A DNA stretch of 64,000 bases from DASQFQ01 sp963811595 (GTDB lineage Bacteria; Actinomycetota; Thermoleophilia; Solirubrobacterales; Solirubrobacteraceae). The position numbers and the translations under genes were made by a program. Shown piece by piece: positions 21,266-31,153 of the stretch; positions within the stretch are counted from its first letter, which is position 1, and the number at the start of each line of letters is the position of its first letter. The stretch lies in contig CAWERW010000016.1 in the NCBI GenBank assembly GCA_963811595.1, forward strand, positions 372,001-436,000, given 5' to 3'. The notes beneath the pieces are model-generated. The model saw only the letters and a program-made list of their open reading frames with translations, made no database searches and was not told the DNA's origin.

Positions 21266-22302
21266 CCTTCGCGCGTCTCCTCGCCGAACAGGCCCTGGGG
21301 CCGGAAGACCATCACGAGCACGAGGATCGCGAACACGACCGCGGGCGCCCAGGCGGAGCCGTTGTCCAGCCTCGACTCGACCGTCTGCTGGATCACCCCG
21401 ATGATCAGGCCCCCGACGACCGCGCCCTTGAGGTTGCCGATGCCGCCCATGACCGCGGCGGTGAAGGCGATCAGGCCGGCCGTGAAGCCCTGGTTGAACT
21501 GCACGGTGCCGTTGTAGAGCGCGTAGATCACGCCGGCGGCGCCCGCCAGCAGGCCGCCGAGCAGGAACGTCAGGCCGATCGTGCGGTCGACGTTGATGCC
21601 CATCAGGCGCGCCGCGTCGGGGTCCTGCGCGGTGGCGCGCATGGCCTTGCCGTACTTCGTCTGGCCGACGAAGTAGAGCAGCGTGATCAGCAGCGGCAGC
21701 GTGACAGCCACCGCGAAGATGTCGGAGCGCACGATGTTGACGCCGCCGATGTCCAGCACCTCCTGCTGGGTGCGGATGAGGTCAGGCGGCGAGTCCGGCG
21801 TCGGCCGCCACAGGAGGCCGACGTTCTGCAGGATGAAGGACATGCCGATCGCGGTGATCAGCGGCGCCAGCTTGGGCGCGTTGCGCAGCGGGCGGTAGGC
21901 GACCCGCTCGATCATCACGTTGAGCGCGCCCGAAGCGACCATCGAGAGCGCCAGCACGAGGATCATGCCGAGGATCAGCACGGGGATCCCGGTGCTCTCG
22001 GTCAGCCCGATCGTCGCGTAGAGCGACACCGAGACGAACGAGCCGATCATGAAGACCTCGCCGTGGGCGAAGTTGATCAGCTCGATGATGCCGTAGACCA
22101 GCGTGTACCCGAGCGCGATCAGCGCCCAGATCGTCCCGATGGAGAGCCCGTCGACGACGTTGTTGAGCGTCCGGACCGGGTCCTCGATGAGCAGCACGAG
22201 CAGCACGCCGCCGAGCAGGATCCAGAGGATCTGGGCCCCGATGAAGTCAGTGACGCGCTTGCCCGGAGGGGCCTGCGGCTGAGGTACTGATGCAGCTTCC
22301 AT
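21262..22302 (-). CDS. livH: Branched-chain amino acid type ABC transporter permease LivH
   Basis: A 346-residue permease with about eight hydrophobic segments. LSIGTIWALIALGYTLVYGIIELINFAHGEVFMIG is the LivH N-terminal signature; KAMRATAQDPDAARLMGINVDRTI is the conserved EAA-type loop. It has an N-terminal extension of about 25 residues plus an extra hydrophobic segment relative to typical LivH. It is separated from livK by 88 bp that contain a strong hairpin, unlike the overlapping genes downstream. Confidence 0.9.
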   Translation of the reverse strand: MEAASVPQPQAPPGKRVTDFIGAQILWILLGGVLLVLLIEDPVRTLNNVVDGLSIGTIWALIALGYTLVYGIIELINFAHGEVFMIGSFVSVSLYATIGLTESTGIPVLILGMILVLALSMVASGALNVMIERVAYRPLRNAPKLAPLITAIGMSFILQNVGLLWRPTPDSPPDLIRTQQEVLDIGGVNIVRSDIFAVAVTLPLLITLLYFVGQTKYGKAMRATAQDPDAARLMGINVDRTIGLTFLLGGLLAGAAGVIYALYNGTVQFNQGFTAGLIAFTAAVMGGIGNLKGAVVGGLIIGVIQQTVESRLDNGSAWAPAVVFAILVLVMVFRPQGLFGEETREG

Positions 22303-22324
22303 CGCGTTGTGGCGCGCAGCCTTT

Positions 22325-22377
22325 CAGGTTCACGTCCCGCCCGCAAACCGCGCGCGGGCGGGACGTTGCAGAACCTG
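22325..22377 (-). terminator. Stem-loop between livK and livH (attenuator candidate)
   Basis: A 13-bp perfect stem (22332-22344 with 22354-22366, ACGTCCCGCCCGC and its complement) encloses a 9-nt loop. Outer arms CAGGTTC/GAACCTG (22325-22331 with 22371-22377) extend it. No U-tract follows on the minus strand, so it is not a canonical intrinsic terminator. It sits between the binding-protein gene and the permease genes, where partial termination or mRNA protection commonly raises binding-protein level over the membrane subunits. Confidence 0.6.
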
Positions 22378-22390
22378 ATGCGGCGGCTGT

Positions 22391-23638
22391 CTAGGTCTGC
22401 GCCTTGATGACCTTGTTGAAGACGAGCTTGCCGCCCTCAACCCGGTTTCCGCCGTAGTCCGACAGCGTGGTGTCGCCGTTCTCGTCGATGTCGTAGGTGC
22501 CGAGGACTGACTCCCGGCCCTTGATCTTGAAGAACTCGTCCACCACGGCCTGACGGTCGTTGCCCTTGTCGCCGGCGTTCTTGATCGCCTCGAGCGCAAT
22601 GCTCATGGCCTCATAGCCGTAGATCGCGTAGGGCTCCGGATCCTTGCCGTACTTCGACTTGAACTCCGAGAAGAAGTCCTGAGCCGCCGGCGGGTATTCC
22701 TTCGGATCCAGCGTCGGGTTGGTGATGTACACGTTCTTCTCGACCTTCGCGCCGAGCTTCTCGGTGAAGGGCGACTCTGCGACGCCGTCCGGGCCGAACA
22801 TCTTGATGTCCGGGTTGGAGGCGTTGACGTCCTTGAACACCTGGACGCCCTTGTTCTGCGTGATGCCGCCGAAGAAGAAGCCATCGGCGCCCGAGCTCTG
22901 GATCTTCGACGCCAGGGCGCGGAAGTTGGCCGCCTTGGTGTCGATGCCATCGTTGCCCATGACCTCGATGCCCTGCTCGCCGGCGATCTTCTCGACCTGG
23001 TCCGCGACGCCCTTGCCGTAGACCTCCTTGTCATTCAGGACGTAGAGCTTGGTGACGCCCTCGTCCTTCATGTAGGAGACCTGAGCGGCCGCCTGGATGT
23101 GGTCTGCGGGAACGACACGACCGAACGTCTTCGTGCCGGACGGCTGGTACTTCTGCGGCTCGCCCTTCTCCGCGCCCTCGGCGCGGGTCAGGCCGACATA
23201 CGTGTTCGAAGGCGAGACCTGCAGGATGCCGGCCTCGTTGATGAGCGGGATCGAGATCGCGGACGCGCCCGAGTTGAACTCGCCCAGGTACGCGATCGTC
23301 TTGTCGTCGCCGACCGCCTTGCGGGCGTTCTCGGAGACCTTGCCGGGCTCCCACTTGCCTGTCGCCGCGACAGCATCGTCGAGCGACGTGTACTTGATCG
23401 TGAAATTGCCCGCCTTGCCGCCGGACTTCTCCAGCGCGAGCTCCATACCGCGGACGACGTCCTCGGACTGCGGACGCGAATCGCCCTGCAGGGGCAACGA
23501 CGAATAGATGTTCAGCGTATCGCCGCTGGCCGAACCACCGCCGCCGCCGCCACCACTGTCATCGTCCCCGCACGCAGCGACGCCAAAGGCCATCGCGGCA
23601 ACGAGGCAGCTCCAAACTGCCAACCAACGTACTCTCAA
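22391..23638 (-). CDS. livK: Branched-chain amino acid type ABC transporter, substrate-binding lipoprotein LivK
   Basis: A 415-residue periplasmic-binding-fold type I lipoprotein. The signal peptide ends in a lipobox (GVAAC, Cys23), followed by a Gly/Ser linker and LNIYSSLPLQGDSRPQSEDVVRGMELAL. FNSGASAISIPLINEAGILQVSPSNT and YVLNDKEVYGKGVADQVEKIA match the Leu/Ile/Val-binding family, although such proteins also bind other amino acids, urea or aromatic acids. The start is a TTG at 23638, selected because a GGAGGG ribosome-binding site lies about five bases upstream and the signal peptide begins there. It is the first gene of the liv operon. Confidence 0.9.
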   Translation of the reverse strand: MRVRWLAVWSCLVAAMAFGVAACGDDDSGGGGGGGSASGDTLNIYSSLPLQGDSRPQSEDVVRGMELALEKSGGKAGNFTIKYTSLDDAVAATGKWEPGKVSENARKAVGDDKTIAYLGEFNSGASAISIPLINEAGILQVSPSNTYVGLTRAEGAEKGEPQKYQPSGTKTFGRVVPADHIQAAAQVSYMKDEGVTKLYVLNDKEVYGKGVADQVEKIAGEQGIEVMGNDGIDTKAANFRALASKIQSSGADGFFFGGITQNKGVQVFKDVNASNPDIKMFGPDGVAESPFTEKLGAKVEKNVYITNPTLDPKEYPPAAQDFFSEFKSKYGKDPEPYAIYGYEAMSIALEAIKNAGDKGNDRQAVVDEFFKIKGRESVLGTYDIDENGDTTLSDYGGNRVEGGKLVFNKVIKAQT

Positions 23639-23741
23639 GAGACCCTCCTCATAGGGTGACTCGGGTTTGCGGGCCGGAATACTAGGGCGCGCGTCGGAGC
23701 ACAGGCAAACCCGGCGTACCGGCCGGTGCGGGGTCAGTGCG

Positions 23742-23921
23742 CTAGGAGCGCTCTTCGGGGTCCGGGCGGTTGCCCGGGAGCGAGGGTGCGACCAGCCGGA
23801 CGGTCGCGGCCACGATCACCATCAGCATCGCGAGCATGAAGGCGTCGAACGACTTGACGTCGAGCGCCCACAGGACGACCCACAGGCACAGCCCGGCGGT
23901 GGTGGTCAGCAGCAGCCCCAT
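23742..23921 (-). CDS. Small two-helix membrane protein after trpA
   Basis: An ORF of 59 residues with ATG at 23921 and TAG at 23742-23744. Two hydrophobic stretches are visible (about 2-20 and 28-45, the second MLAMLMVIVAATVRLV), with a hydrophilic tail SLPGNRPDPEERS. It starts 12 bp after the trpA stop on the same strand, so it is probably co-transcribed with the trp genes. No family is recognised. Confidence 0.6.
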   Translation of the reverse strand: MGLLLTTTAGLCLWVVLWALDVKSFDAFMLAMLMVIVAATVRLVAPSLPGNRPDPEERS

Positions 23922-23933
23922 CGCGGCCGGATA

Positions 23934-24712
23934 TTACGCGCCGGAGCGGCCGAGCGCCCTCGCGAGGCCCTCCACCAGGGCGCGCACGTCCTCGCCCTCG
24001 GCGGCCGCCCGCACGAGGCGCGAGCCAACGATCACGCCATCCGCGCCCGCCGCGGCCGCCGCCGCGGCCTGCTCGGGCGTGGCGATCCCGAAGCCGAGCG
24101 CGACCGGGACCTCCGTATGCGCCTTGACCCGTGTGAGCAGGTCGCCGGCGTCGACCTCGACCCGCTCGCCCGTGGTGCCCGTCACCGAGACCGCGTAGAG
24201 GAAGCCGCGGGCCTGCGCGCCGATCTTCGCCAGGCGGTCCTCAGGGGTCGTCGGGGCGACGAGCGGGACCAGCGCGATGCCGGCCGCGTCGCACGCCGCG
24301 AGCGCGTCCGGCGCCTCTTCGAGCGGGAGATCCGGAATGATCAGACCGCTGACATTCGCCTTTTCCAGTTCGTCGGCGAAGCGCTCGACGCCGCGGGCCA
24401 TGACGAGGTTCGAGTAACACATGAGCACGACCGGCAGGCGCTCCGCGAGCGCCCGGCCCAGCTCGATGACGGCGGGCACCGTCACGCCCGCCGCGAGCGC
24501 CTGCGTGCCCGCCGCGTGGATCACGGGCCCGTCGGCGAGCGGGTCCGAGAACGGGACGCCGAGCTCGACGAGATCGGCGCCGCCCTCGGCGTAGGCCTCG
24601 CCGATCGCGAGCGACGCCTCGAGGTCGGGGAAGCCGCCCATCAGGTAGGGCATCAGCGCGGCGTGACCGTCGGTCGCGGCGAAGGCCGCCGCGATGCGCT
24701 CGATGCCGGTGC

Positions 24713-24716
<4 letters not shown>
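23934..24716 (-). CDS. trpA: Tryptophan synthase alpha subunit
   Basis: A 260-residue TIM-barrel enzyme that cleaves indole-3-glycerol phosphate to indole in the alpha2-beta2 complex. ALMPYLMGGFPDLEASL holds the catalytic Glu region equivalent, and LVELGVPFSDPLADGPVIH contains the catalytic Asp. GLIIPDLPLEE, YAVSVTGTTGER and ALGFGIATPEQ (phosphate loop) are further signatures. The GTG start at 24716 overlaps the trpB stop by 4 bp (GTGA), as expected for stoichiometric synthesis. The longer open frame upstream is shadow of trpB. Confidence 0.93.
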
Positions 24717-25869
<1,153 letters not shown>

Positions 25870-25873
<4 letters not shown>

Positions 25874-26511
25874 GCGACAACCTCCGCGCCCGCCGCGATC
25901 TCCAGGAACGCGCGGACCTTCTCGGGGTCCTTGACGCCGGGCGCGCTCTCCGTCCCGGAGGCGGTGTCGACCGCCCACGGGCCGGCCGCGGCGATCGCCT
26001 CGGCGACGTTGTCGGGGCCCAGCCCGCCGGACAGGATCAGCGGGACCTTCGAGCGGCGGGCCGCCAGCAGCTTCCAGTCCCAGGTGCGGCCGGTGCCGCC
26101 CCGCATGCCCTCCGCGGCGGTGTCGAGCATGTGGAAGTCGGTGCGCCAGCGCTCGAGGTCGCGGATGTCGCCCTCGGTCGCCACGCGCGCGGCCTTGATG
26201 ATCCTGCAGCCCGTGCGGCGCCCGGCCTCGGTGCAGAACGAGGGCCCCTCGTCGCCGTGCAGCTGCAGGTGGGAGAAGCCGATCGCGTCGGCCTCCTGGG
26301 CCAGCTCGTCGAGCGTCGCGTTGACGAACACGCCGACGCATGCCACCCGGCGGCGCAGCTCGCCGACGATCGCCGCCGCCGTCTCGGCGTCGCAGGCGCG
26401 CGGCGAGCCGTCCCAGCGGATCAGGCCGATCGCCCAGGCGCCGAGCCCGGCCGCCAGCTCGGCGTCCTCGTGGCGGGTGATGCCACAGATCTTCGCGCGC
26501 GTCACGCGCAC
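25870..26511 (-). CDS. trpF: Phosphoribosylanthranilate isomerase
   Basis: A 213-residue (beta/alpha)8 enzyme for the third step of tryptophan synthesis. RAKICGITRHEDAELA at the N-terminus contains the catalytic Cys (ICG). LQLHGDEGPSFC, WKLLAARRSKVPLILSGGLGPDNV (catalytic Asp region) and AVDTASGTESAPGVKD are all standard PRAI motifs. It starts 17 bp after the HtrA-like protease gene and overlaps trpB by 4 bp. Confidence 0.93.
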
Positions 26512-26528
26512 ATCGTAGGAGCGCGGCG

Positions 26529-27686
26529 CTACTCGGCGGCCGTGCCGCCGGGGCGCTCGCCGAGCTCGACCGCCAGCTTCACCGGCTTGCCGTCGCGCTT
26601 GAGCTCGACCGCGACGCGCTGCCCGGGGCGGAGGCCGCCGAGCGCGCTGTGGACGTCGTCCATGGTCGTGACGGGATGCGAGCCGAGCTTCGTCAGCACG
26701 TCGCCGCCGAGCACGACGATGCTCCCGTCGCGCTCGTCGATCGCCTCGCGGTCGCCGCCGCGGATGCCGGCGGCCGCCGCCGGCGTGCCGGGCTGGACGG
26801 CCTCGACGAGCACGCCCTCCCGCGACGGCCGGCCGCGGACGCCGAGGAAGGGCCGGGTCACGCGACCGTTGCGCTGGAGCTCGGGCAGCACCTTCTTGAC
26901 GGTGGCGGCGGGCACGGCGAAGCCGATGCCGACGTTGCCGGTCGAGCCCTCCGCGCCGGTGGCGATCTGCGAGTTGACCCCGATCACGCGCCCGGTGGCG
27001 TCGAGCAGCGGGCCGCCCGAGTTGCCGGGGTTGATCGCGGCGTCGGTCTGGATGACGTCCTCGATCGCGAAACCGCTCGGCGCCGTGATGCGGCGCTGCA
27101 GCGCGGAGACGACGCCGGTGGTCAGCGTGCGCTCGAGCCCGAACGGGTTGCCGATCGCGACGGTCGGGTCACCGACGCGGACGGCGCGGGAGTCGCCGAG
27201 CCGGAGCGGGTGGAGCTTGACCTCCTTCGGGTTGACGGACAGCACCGCGAGGTCGGTGTCGGGGTCCTTGCCGACCACCCGCGCCGCCACGGTGCGGTGG
27301 TCGGAGAACGAGACGCGGACGTCGAGCGAGGAGGCCACGACGTGGGCGTTGGTGAGGATGTGGCCGCGCTCGTCGACGACGAACCCCGAGCCGGTCGAGA
27401 CGTTCTCCTGCTGGCGCGGGAACACGTCGAACGGCGACTGCGTCTGCTGGACGGAGCGCGCGCGGATGAAGACGACGCCGGGGGCGGCGCGGCGGTAGAT
27501 GTCGCGCGCGGTCAGCCCGCCGGCGCGCGACGCGGAGGCGGGCGACGCGGAGGTCAGCGGCGCCTGCTGCACGACCGTGGTCGTCTCGCCGTCGCCGACC
27601 GCGCCCGCGCCCAGGAGGACGCCCGCGGTCACGCCGCCGCCTATCACGGCGGCGGCCAGCGGGATCACGAACGTGCGCGCGGCCAT
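26529..27686 (-). CDS. HtrA/DegP-like serine protease with one PDZ domain
   Basis: A 385-residue membrane-anchored protease. An N-terminal hydrophobic helix (about 5-30) is followed by a trypsin-like S1C domain with catalytic His115 (TNAHVV), Asp145 (DPDTDLAVL) and Ser223 (NPGNSGGP). A C-terminal PDZ domain (about 285-370, LGVRGRPSREGVLVEAVQPG) follows. Such proteins degrade or refold damaged envelope proteins. It lies inside the trp array, between trpF and the GGDEF gene, on the same strand with short gaps (17 and 36 bp). A role in tryptophan synthesis is not suggested. Confidence 0.9.
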   Translation of the reverse strand: MAARTFVIPLAAAVIGGGVTAGVLLGAGAVGDGETTTVVQQAPLTSASPASASRAGGLTARDIYRRAAPGVVFIRARSVQQTQSPFDVFPRQQENVSTGSGFVVDERGHILTNAHVVASSLDVRVSFSDHRTVAARVVGKDPDTDLAVLSVNPKEVKLHPLRLGDSRAVRVGDPTVAIGNPFGLERTLTTGVVSALQRRITAPSGFAIEDVIQTDAAINPGNSGGPLLDATGRVIGVNSQIATGAEGSTGNVGIGFAVPAATVKKVLPELQRNGRVTRPFLGVRGRPSREGVLVEAVQPGTPAAAAGIRGGDREAIDERDGSIVVLGGDVLTKLGSHPVTTMDDVHSALGGLRPGQRVAVELKRDGKPVKLAVELGERPGGTAAE

Positions 27687-27722
27687 CGCGTATCGAGCCT
27701 CGCCTGAGACGCTGAACGCGGG

Positions 27723-29279
27723 CTAAACCGCCGCCATCTCGACGCGGTCGCGCCCGTTGGCCTTGGCCTGGTAGAGCGCGCGGTCGGCCACACGCAGCAG
27801 CGCCTGCGCCTCGGGCGCGTCGTCCGGCAGGATCGCGACGCCGAACGACGCGGAGATCGTGCGGTCGACGCCGGCTACCACCAGGCCGCCGATCGCCTCA
27901 CGCATGTTCTCCGCGACCTGGAGCGCGCCGTCGCGGCTGGTGCCGGGCAGCAGCACGGCGAACTCCTCGCCGCCGAGGCGACCGACGAAGTCCGAGCCGC
28001 GGATCGTGTGGGCGGCGACGTCGCCGACCGCCGCGAGCACGTCGTCGCCGCGGCCGTGGCCGAAGGTGTCGTTGATCGCCTTGAAGCGGTCGAGGTCGAA
28101 GAGGATCATCGCCAGCGGCTCCATCGTGCGGCCCGCCTGGGCGACCATGCGCTTGAGCGTCTCGTGGACGGCGCGCTGGTTCGGCAGCCCGGTGAGCCCG
28201 TCGGTCGCGGCGCGCATCTCCGCGATCGCGAGGTTGCGCAGGTTGGCGATGACGGGCGCCGCCTCGGCCACCGACTCGGCGATCTGACGGTCGCTCTCCT
28301 CGCCGAACGGCTGGTGGTGCTCGACGAGCACCGAGCCGATCACCTCGCCGCCGACGAGCGACGGCAGGCAGGTGGTGCGCTCCGGGCTCTTGCCGCAGAC
28401 CTCGCACATGAGCAGGCCCTCCCCGCCCGGCTCGCCCTTGTGCGGCGCCGCCATCCGGATCGCCAGGCAGGAGTCGGGCGAGGCGCCCTCGAGGCCCGCG
28501 GCGACCGCCGACTCGGTGGTGACGGGCGTCACGGGCTCGAGCCGGTCGGCGGAGTTGTTGCGGTTGAGGATCGTGACCTGCGTGCTGTGCGTCGAGCGTC
28601 GGAGGTGGCGCGAGAGCACGTCGTAGGCCTCGGGCTCCGAGCGCGAGACCTGCAGCGCGGCCGCGAGCTCGTCCTGCTCGCCGCGGCGCCGGCTCTCGCT
28701 GCGCGCCGGGCGCTCGACGCCGACCCACAGCAGCGCGGCCGACAGCAGGGTGAGCAGCGCGATCAGCGCGATCGGCAGCCGCAGCGCGTACGCCTGGCGC
28801 TCCTTGCGCTCTCTCGCGAGCTCGTCGAGCAGCTCGGCATTGGTGGCGAGGAACGCCTGCAGGAGGTCCGTGCGCCGGGGTCCTCGTGGGCCGCCTGCTC
28901 GCGGTGGCGCGGATCGGTGAGCGCGGCCAGCTCCGAGCCGGCGCGGCGCGTCCAGTCGTCCGCGAGGCGCTGCTGACGGGCGAGCGCCTGCTCCTCGTCG
29001 GGCTCCTCGTCGCGCGAGCGCGCCTTGGCGAGGCTCTGGTCGAAGTCGTGGCTGCGCCTCGTTGAAGCGCGTGAGCGCGCGCTCCGAGCGCTCGTGGAGC
29101 AGCCTGTTGCAGCGCCGCGTCCTGGGCGAGCATCGTCGACGCGGACGTCCGTTGACGCCCTCGTACTCGCCAAAATCGGCGTTGGACGCCGAGCGCTGGA
29201 TCGTGGCGCTGGCCACCCCCGCACCCACGACGCAGGCGGCGATGACGAGCAGCAGCCTGAGGCGGAGGCGTCGGGACAT
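27723..29279 (-). CDS. Membrane diguanylate cyclase (GGDEF) with GAF-like domain; sensor region frame-disturbed
   Basis: The C-terminal domain (about 340-518) is a GGDEF diguanylate cyclase, with active-site GGEEF and an upstream RxxD inhibitory I-site (RGSDFVGRLGGEEF). It is preceded by a GAF-like domain containing CEVCGKSPERTTC and by a helix LPIALIALLTLLSAALLW. A first helix is at the N-terminus (MSRRLRLRLLLVIAAC). The extracytoplasmic part between the helices switches frame four times (near 29145, 29103, 29054 and 28877). The pieces LLHERSERALTRFNEA and SHDFDQSLAKARSRDEEPDE suggest an original CHASE3-like helical sensor. The net frame is restored, so the ORF stays open but the sensor is garbled as given. 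Confidence 0.75.
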   Translation of the reverse strand: MSRRLRLRLLLVIAACVVGAGVASATIQRSASNADFGEYEGVNGRPRRRCSPRTRRCNRLLHERSERALTRFNEAQPRLRPEPRQGALARRGARRGAGARPSAAPRGRLDAPRRLGAGRAHRSAPPRAGGPRGPRRTDLLQAFLATNAELLDELARERKERQAYALRLPIALIALLTLLSAALLWVGVERPARSESRRRGEQDELAAALQVSRSEPEAYDVLSRHLRRSTHSTQVTILNRNNSADRLEPVTPVTTESAVAAGLEGASPDSCLAIRMAAPHKGEPGGEGLLMCEVCGKSPERTTCLPSLVGGEVIGSVLVEHHQPFGEESDRQIAESVAEAAPVIANLRNLAIAEMRAATDGLTGLPNQRAVHETLKRMVAQAGRTMEPLAMILFDLDRFKAINDTFGHGRGDDVLAAVGDVAAHTIRGSDFVGRLGGEEFAVLLPGTSRDGALQVAENMREAIGGLVVAGVDRTISASFGVAILPDDAPEAQALLRVADRALYQAKANGRDRVEMAAV

Positions 29280-29324
29280 GGACCCAGGACCCATCGGCCC
29301 CGCGGCAGGCCCGCTTGAGCGCGG

Positions 29325-30125
29325 CTACGCGTCGAAGTCGCGTTGGTGACCGGCCGCGAGGGCGCGGCAGGCCGCCTCGATGTCGGGGGCGCGCATCAGC
29401 GTCTCCCCCACGAGCACCGCGTCGATGCCGACGCGGTCGAGGTCGTCGAGCTGCTCGCGGGTCGAGAAGCCCGACTCCGAGACCACTGTCTTGCCGGCCG
29501 GGACGTCCGAGAGCAGCTCGTAGGTGCGCTCGATGTCGACCGTGAAGTCCGTCAGGTCACGGTTGTTGATGCCGAGGATCTCGGCGTCGACGTCGAGCGC
29601 GCGCTCGAGCTCGTGCTCGTCGTGCACCTCCACGAGCACGTCGAGGTCGAGCCCGCGCGCCTCCCGGTGCAGCTCGAAGAGGTCGTCGTCGTCGAGCGCG
29701 GCGACGATCAGCAGGATCGCGTCGGCGCCCGCCGCCGCGGACTCGTAGAGCTGGTACGGGTCGACGATGAAGTCCTTGCGCAGGACGGGCAGCTCGGTCG
29801 CCGCCACGGCCGCCTGCAGGTCCTCCAGCGAGCCGCCGAAGTTCTGCTCCTCGGTGAGGATCGAGATCGCGGCGGCGCCGCCGCGCTCGTAGGCCTGAAC
29901 GATCTCCGCCACGCTGGCGCCCTCGCGGATCACGCCCGCCGACGGCGAGCGGCGCTTGTGCTCGGCGATCACGGAGATCCCGGGCGCCGCCAGCGCCTCG
30001 CCGAACGGGCGGCCCTCGGGCCGCTGGTCGAGCGCCGCCTCGAGCCGCGCGAGGGGCGTGGCCGAGCGGCGCCGCTCGAGCTCGTCCCGCGTCTGCCCGA
30101 CGATGCGTTCCAGCACGTTGTTCAA
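29325..30125 (-). CDS. trpC: Indole-3-glycerol phosphate synthase
   Basis: A 266-residue TIM-barrel enzyme. ISVIAEHKRRSPSAGVI carries the conserved catalytic lysines region, FGGSLEDLQAAVAATELPVLRKDFIVDPYQLYE is the central signature, and GINNRDLTDFTVDIERT and VSESGFSTREQL (phosphate binding) follow. It overlaps trpD by 4 bp. Downstream the array continues with the GGDEF gene after 45 bp. Confidence 0.94.
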   Translation of the reverse strand: MNNVLERIVGQTRDELERRRSATPLARLEAALDQRPEGRPFGEALAAPGISVIAEHKRRSPSAGVIREGASVAEIVQAYERGGAAAISILTEEQNFGGSLEDLQAAVAATELPVLRKDFIVDPYQLYESAAAGADAILLIVAALDDDDLFELHREARGLDLDVLVEVHDEHELERALDVDAEILGINNRDLTDFTVDIERTYELLSDVPAGKTVVSESGFSTREQLDDLDRVGIDAVLVGETLMRAPDIEAACRALAAGHQRDFDA

Positions 30126-31153
30126 GACGGCGCCAATTGTGTCGTCAGCTCGACCAGCGTGTCGAGCGACTCGGCCGCGCGACCCGAGTCGAGCGCCTCC
30201 TCGGCGGCGCGGACGCCCGCCTCGAGCGTCTCGGCGCGGCCCGCGACGTAGATCGCGGCGCCGGCGTTGAGCGCGGCGATGTCGCGCGCGGGGCCGGCCT
30301 CGCCGGCGAAGATCCGCCGCGTGACGGCCGCGTTGTGCTCCGGGGTCCCTCCCGCCACCTGCTCGTAGGCGCCGCGGGCGAGCCCGACGTCCTCGGGCGC
30401 CAGCTCGTAGGAGGTGATCGCGGTCCCGTCCACCTCGACGACGGTCGTGGTGCCCGACGTGCTCATCTCGTCCAGTCCATCCGCGCTTGAAACTACCAAT
30501 GCCTTCGCCGCGCCCAAACGTGCGAGGGCGCCGGCGATCGTCTCGAGGAAGGCCGGGTCGGAGACGCCGATGACCTGGCGCTCGGCGCCCGCGGGGTTGG
30601 TCAGCGGCCCGAGGAAGTTGAAGATCGTGCGCACGGCGAGCTCCTTGCGCACCGGCACCACGTGGCGCGTGGCGCCGTGGTGGGCGGGCGCGAACATGAA
30701 GCCGAAGCCGGCCTCCTCGATGCAGCGCGCGACCGCGTCGGGCGCGAGGTCGATGCGCACGCCGAGCGCCTCGAGCAGGTCGGCGGAGCCCGACAGCCCG
30801 GTGGCGGAGCGGTTGCCGTGCTTGGCGACCGCGCAGCCCGCTCCGGCGGCGATCAGCGCCGCGGTGGTGGAGACGTTGAACGTCGGGCGGCCGCCGCCGG
30901 TGCCGGCGGTGTCGATGAGGTCCTCGCGGCTGGTGGTGACCGGCGTGGCGAGCAGCCGCATCGTGGTGGCGAGTCCGACGAGCTCGTCGATCGTCTCGCC
31001 CTTCGTGCGGAGCGCGATCAGGACCGCGGCGGTCTGGGCCTCCGAGGCGTTGCCGGCCATGATCTCGGCCAGCACGCTCGCGGTCTGCTCGGCGGAGAGG
31101 TCCTGGCGGTGGGCGAGCGCGTCGATCGCCTCGGTCAGCACGGGGTTAGGCAA
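30122..31153 (-). CDS. trpD: Anthranilate phosphoribosyltransferase
   Basis: A 343-residue enzyme that joins anthranilate to phosphoribosyl pyrophosphate. DTAGTGGGRPTFNVSTTAALIAAGAG is the PRPP-binding signature, KHGNRSATGLSGSADLLEALG follows, and NFLGPLTNPAGAERQVIGV is present. It overlaps trpC by 4 bp and trpG by 8 bp. All domains appear complete. Confidence 0.94.
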   Translation of the reverse strand: MPNPVLTEAIDALAHRQDLSAEQTASVLAEIMAGNASEAQTAAVLIALRTKGETIDELVGLATTMRLLATPVTTSREDLIDTAGTGGGRPTFNVSTTAALIAAGAGCAVAKHGNRSATGLSGSADLLEALGVRIDLAPDAVARCIEEAGFGFMFAPAHHGATRHVVPVRKELAVRTIFNFLGPLTNPAGAERQVIGVSDPAFLETIAGALARLGAAKALVVSSADGLDEMSTSGTTTVVEVDGTAITSYELAPEDVGLARGAYEQVAGGTPEHNAAVTRRIFAGEAGPARDIAALNAGAAIYVAGRAETLEAGVRAAEEALDSGRAAESLDTLVELTTQLAPS

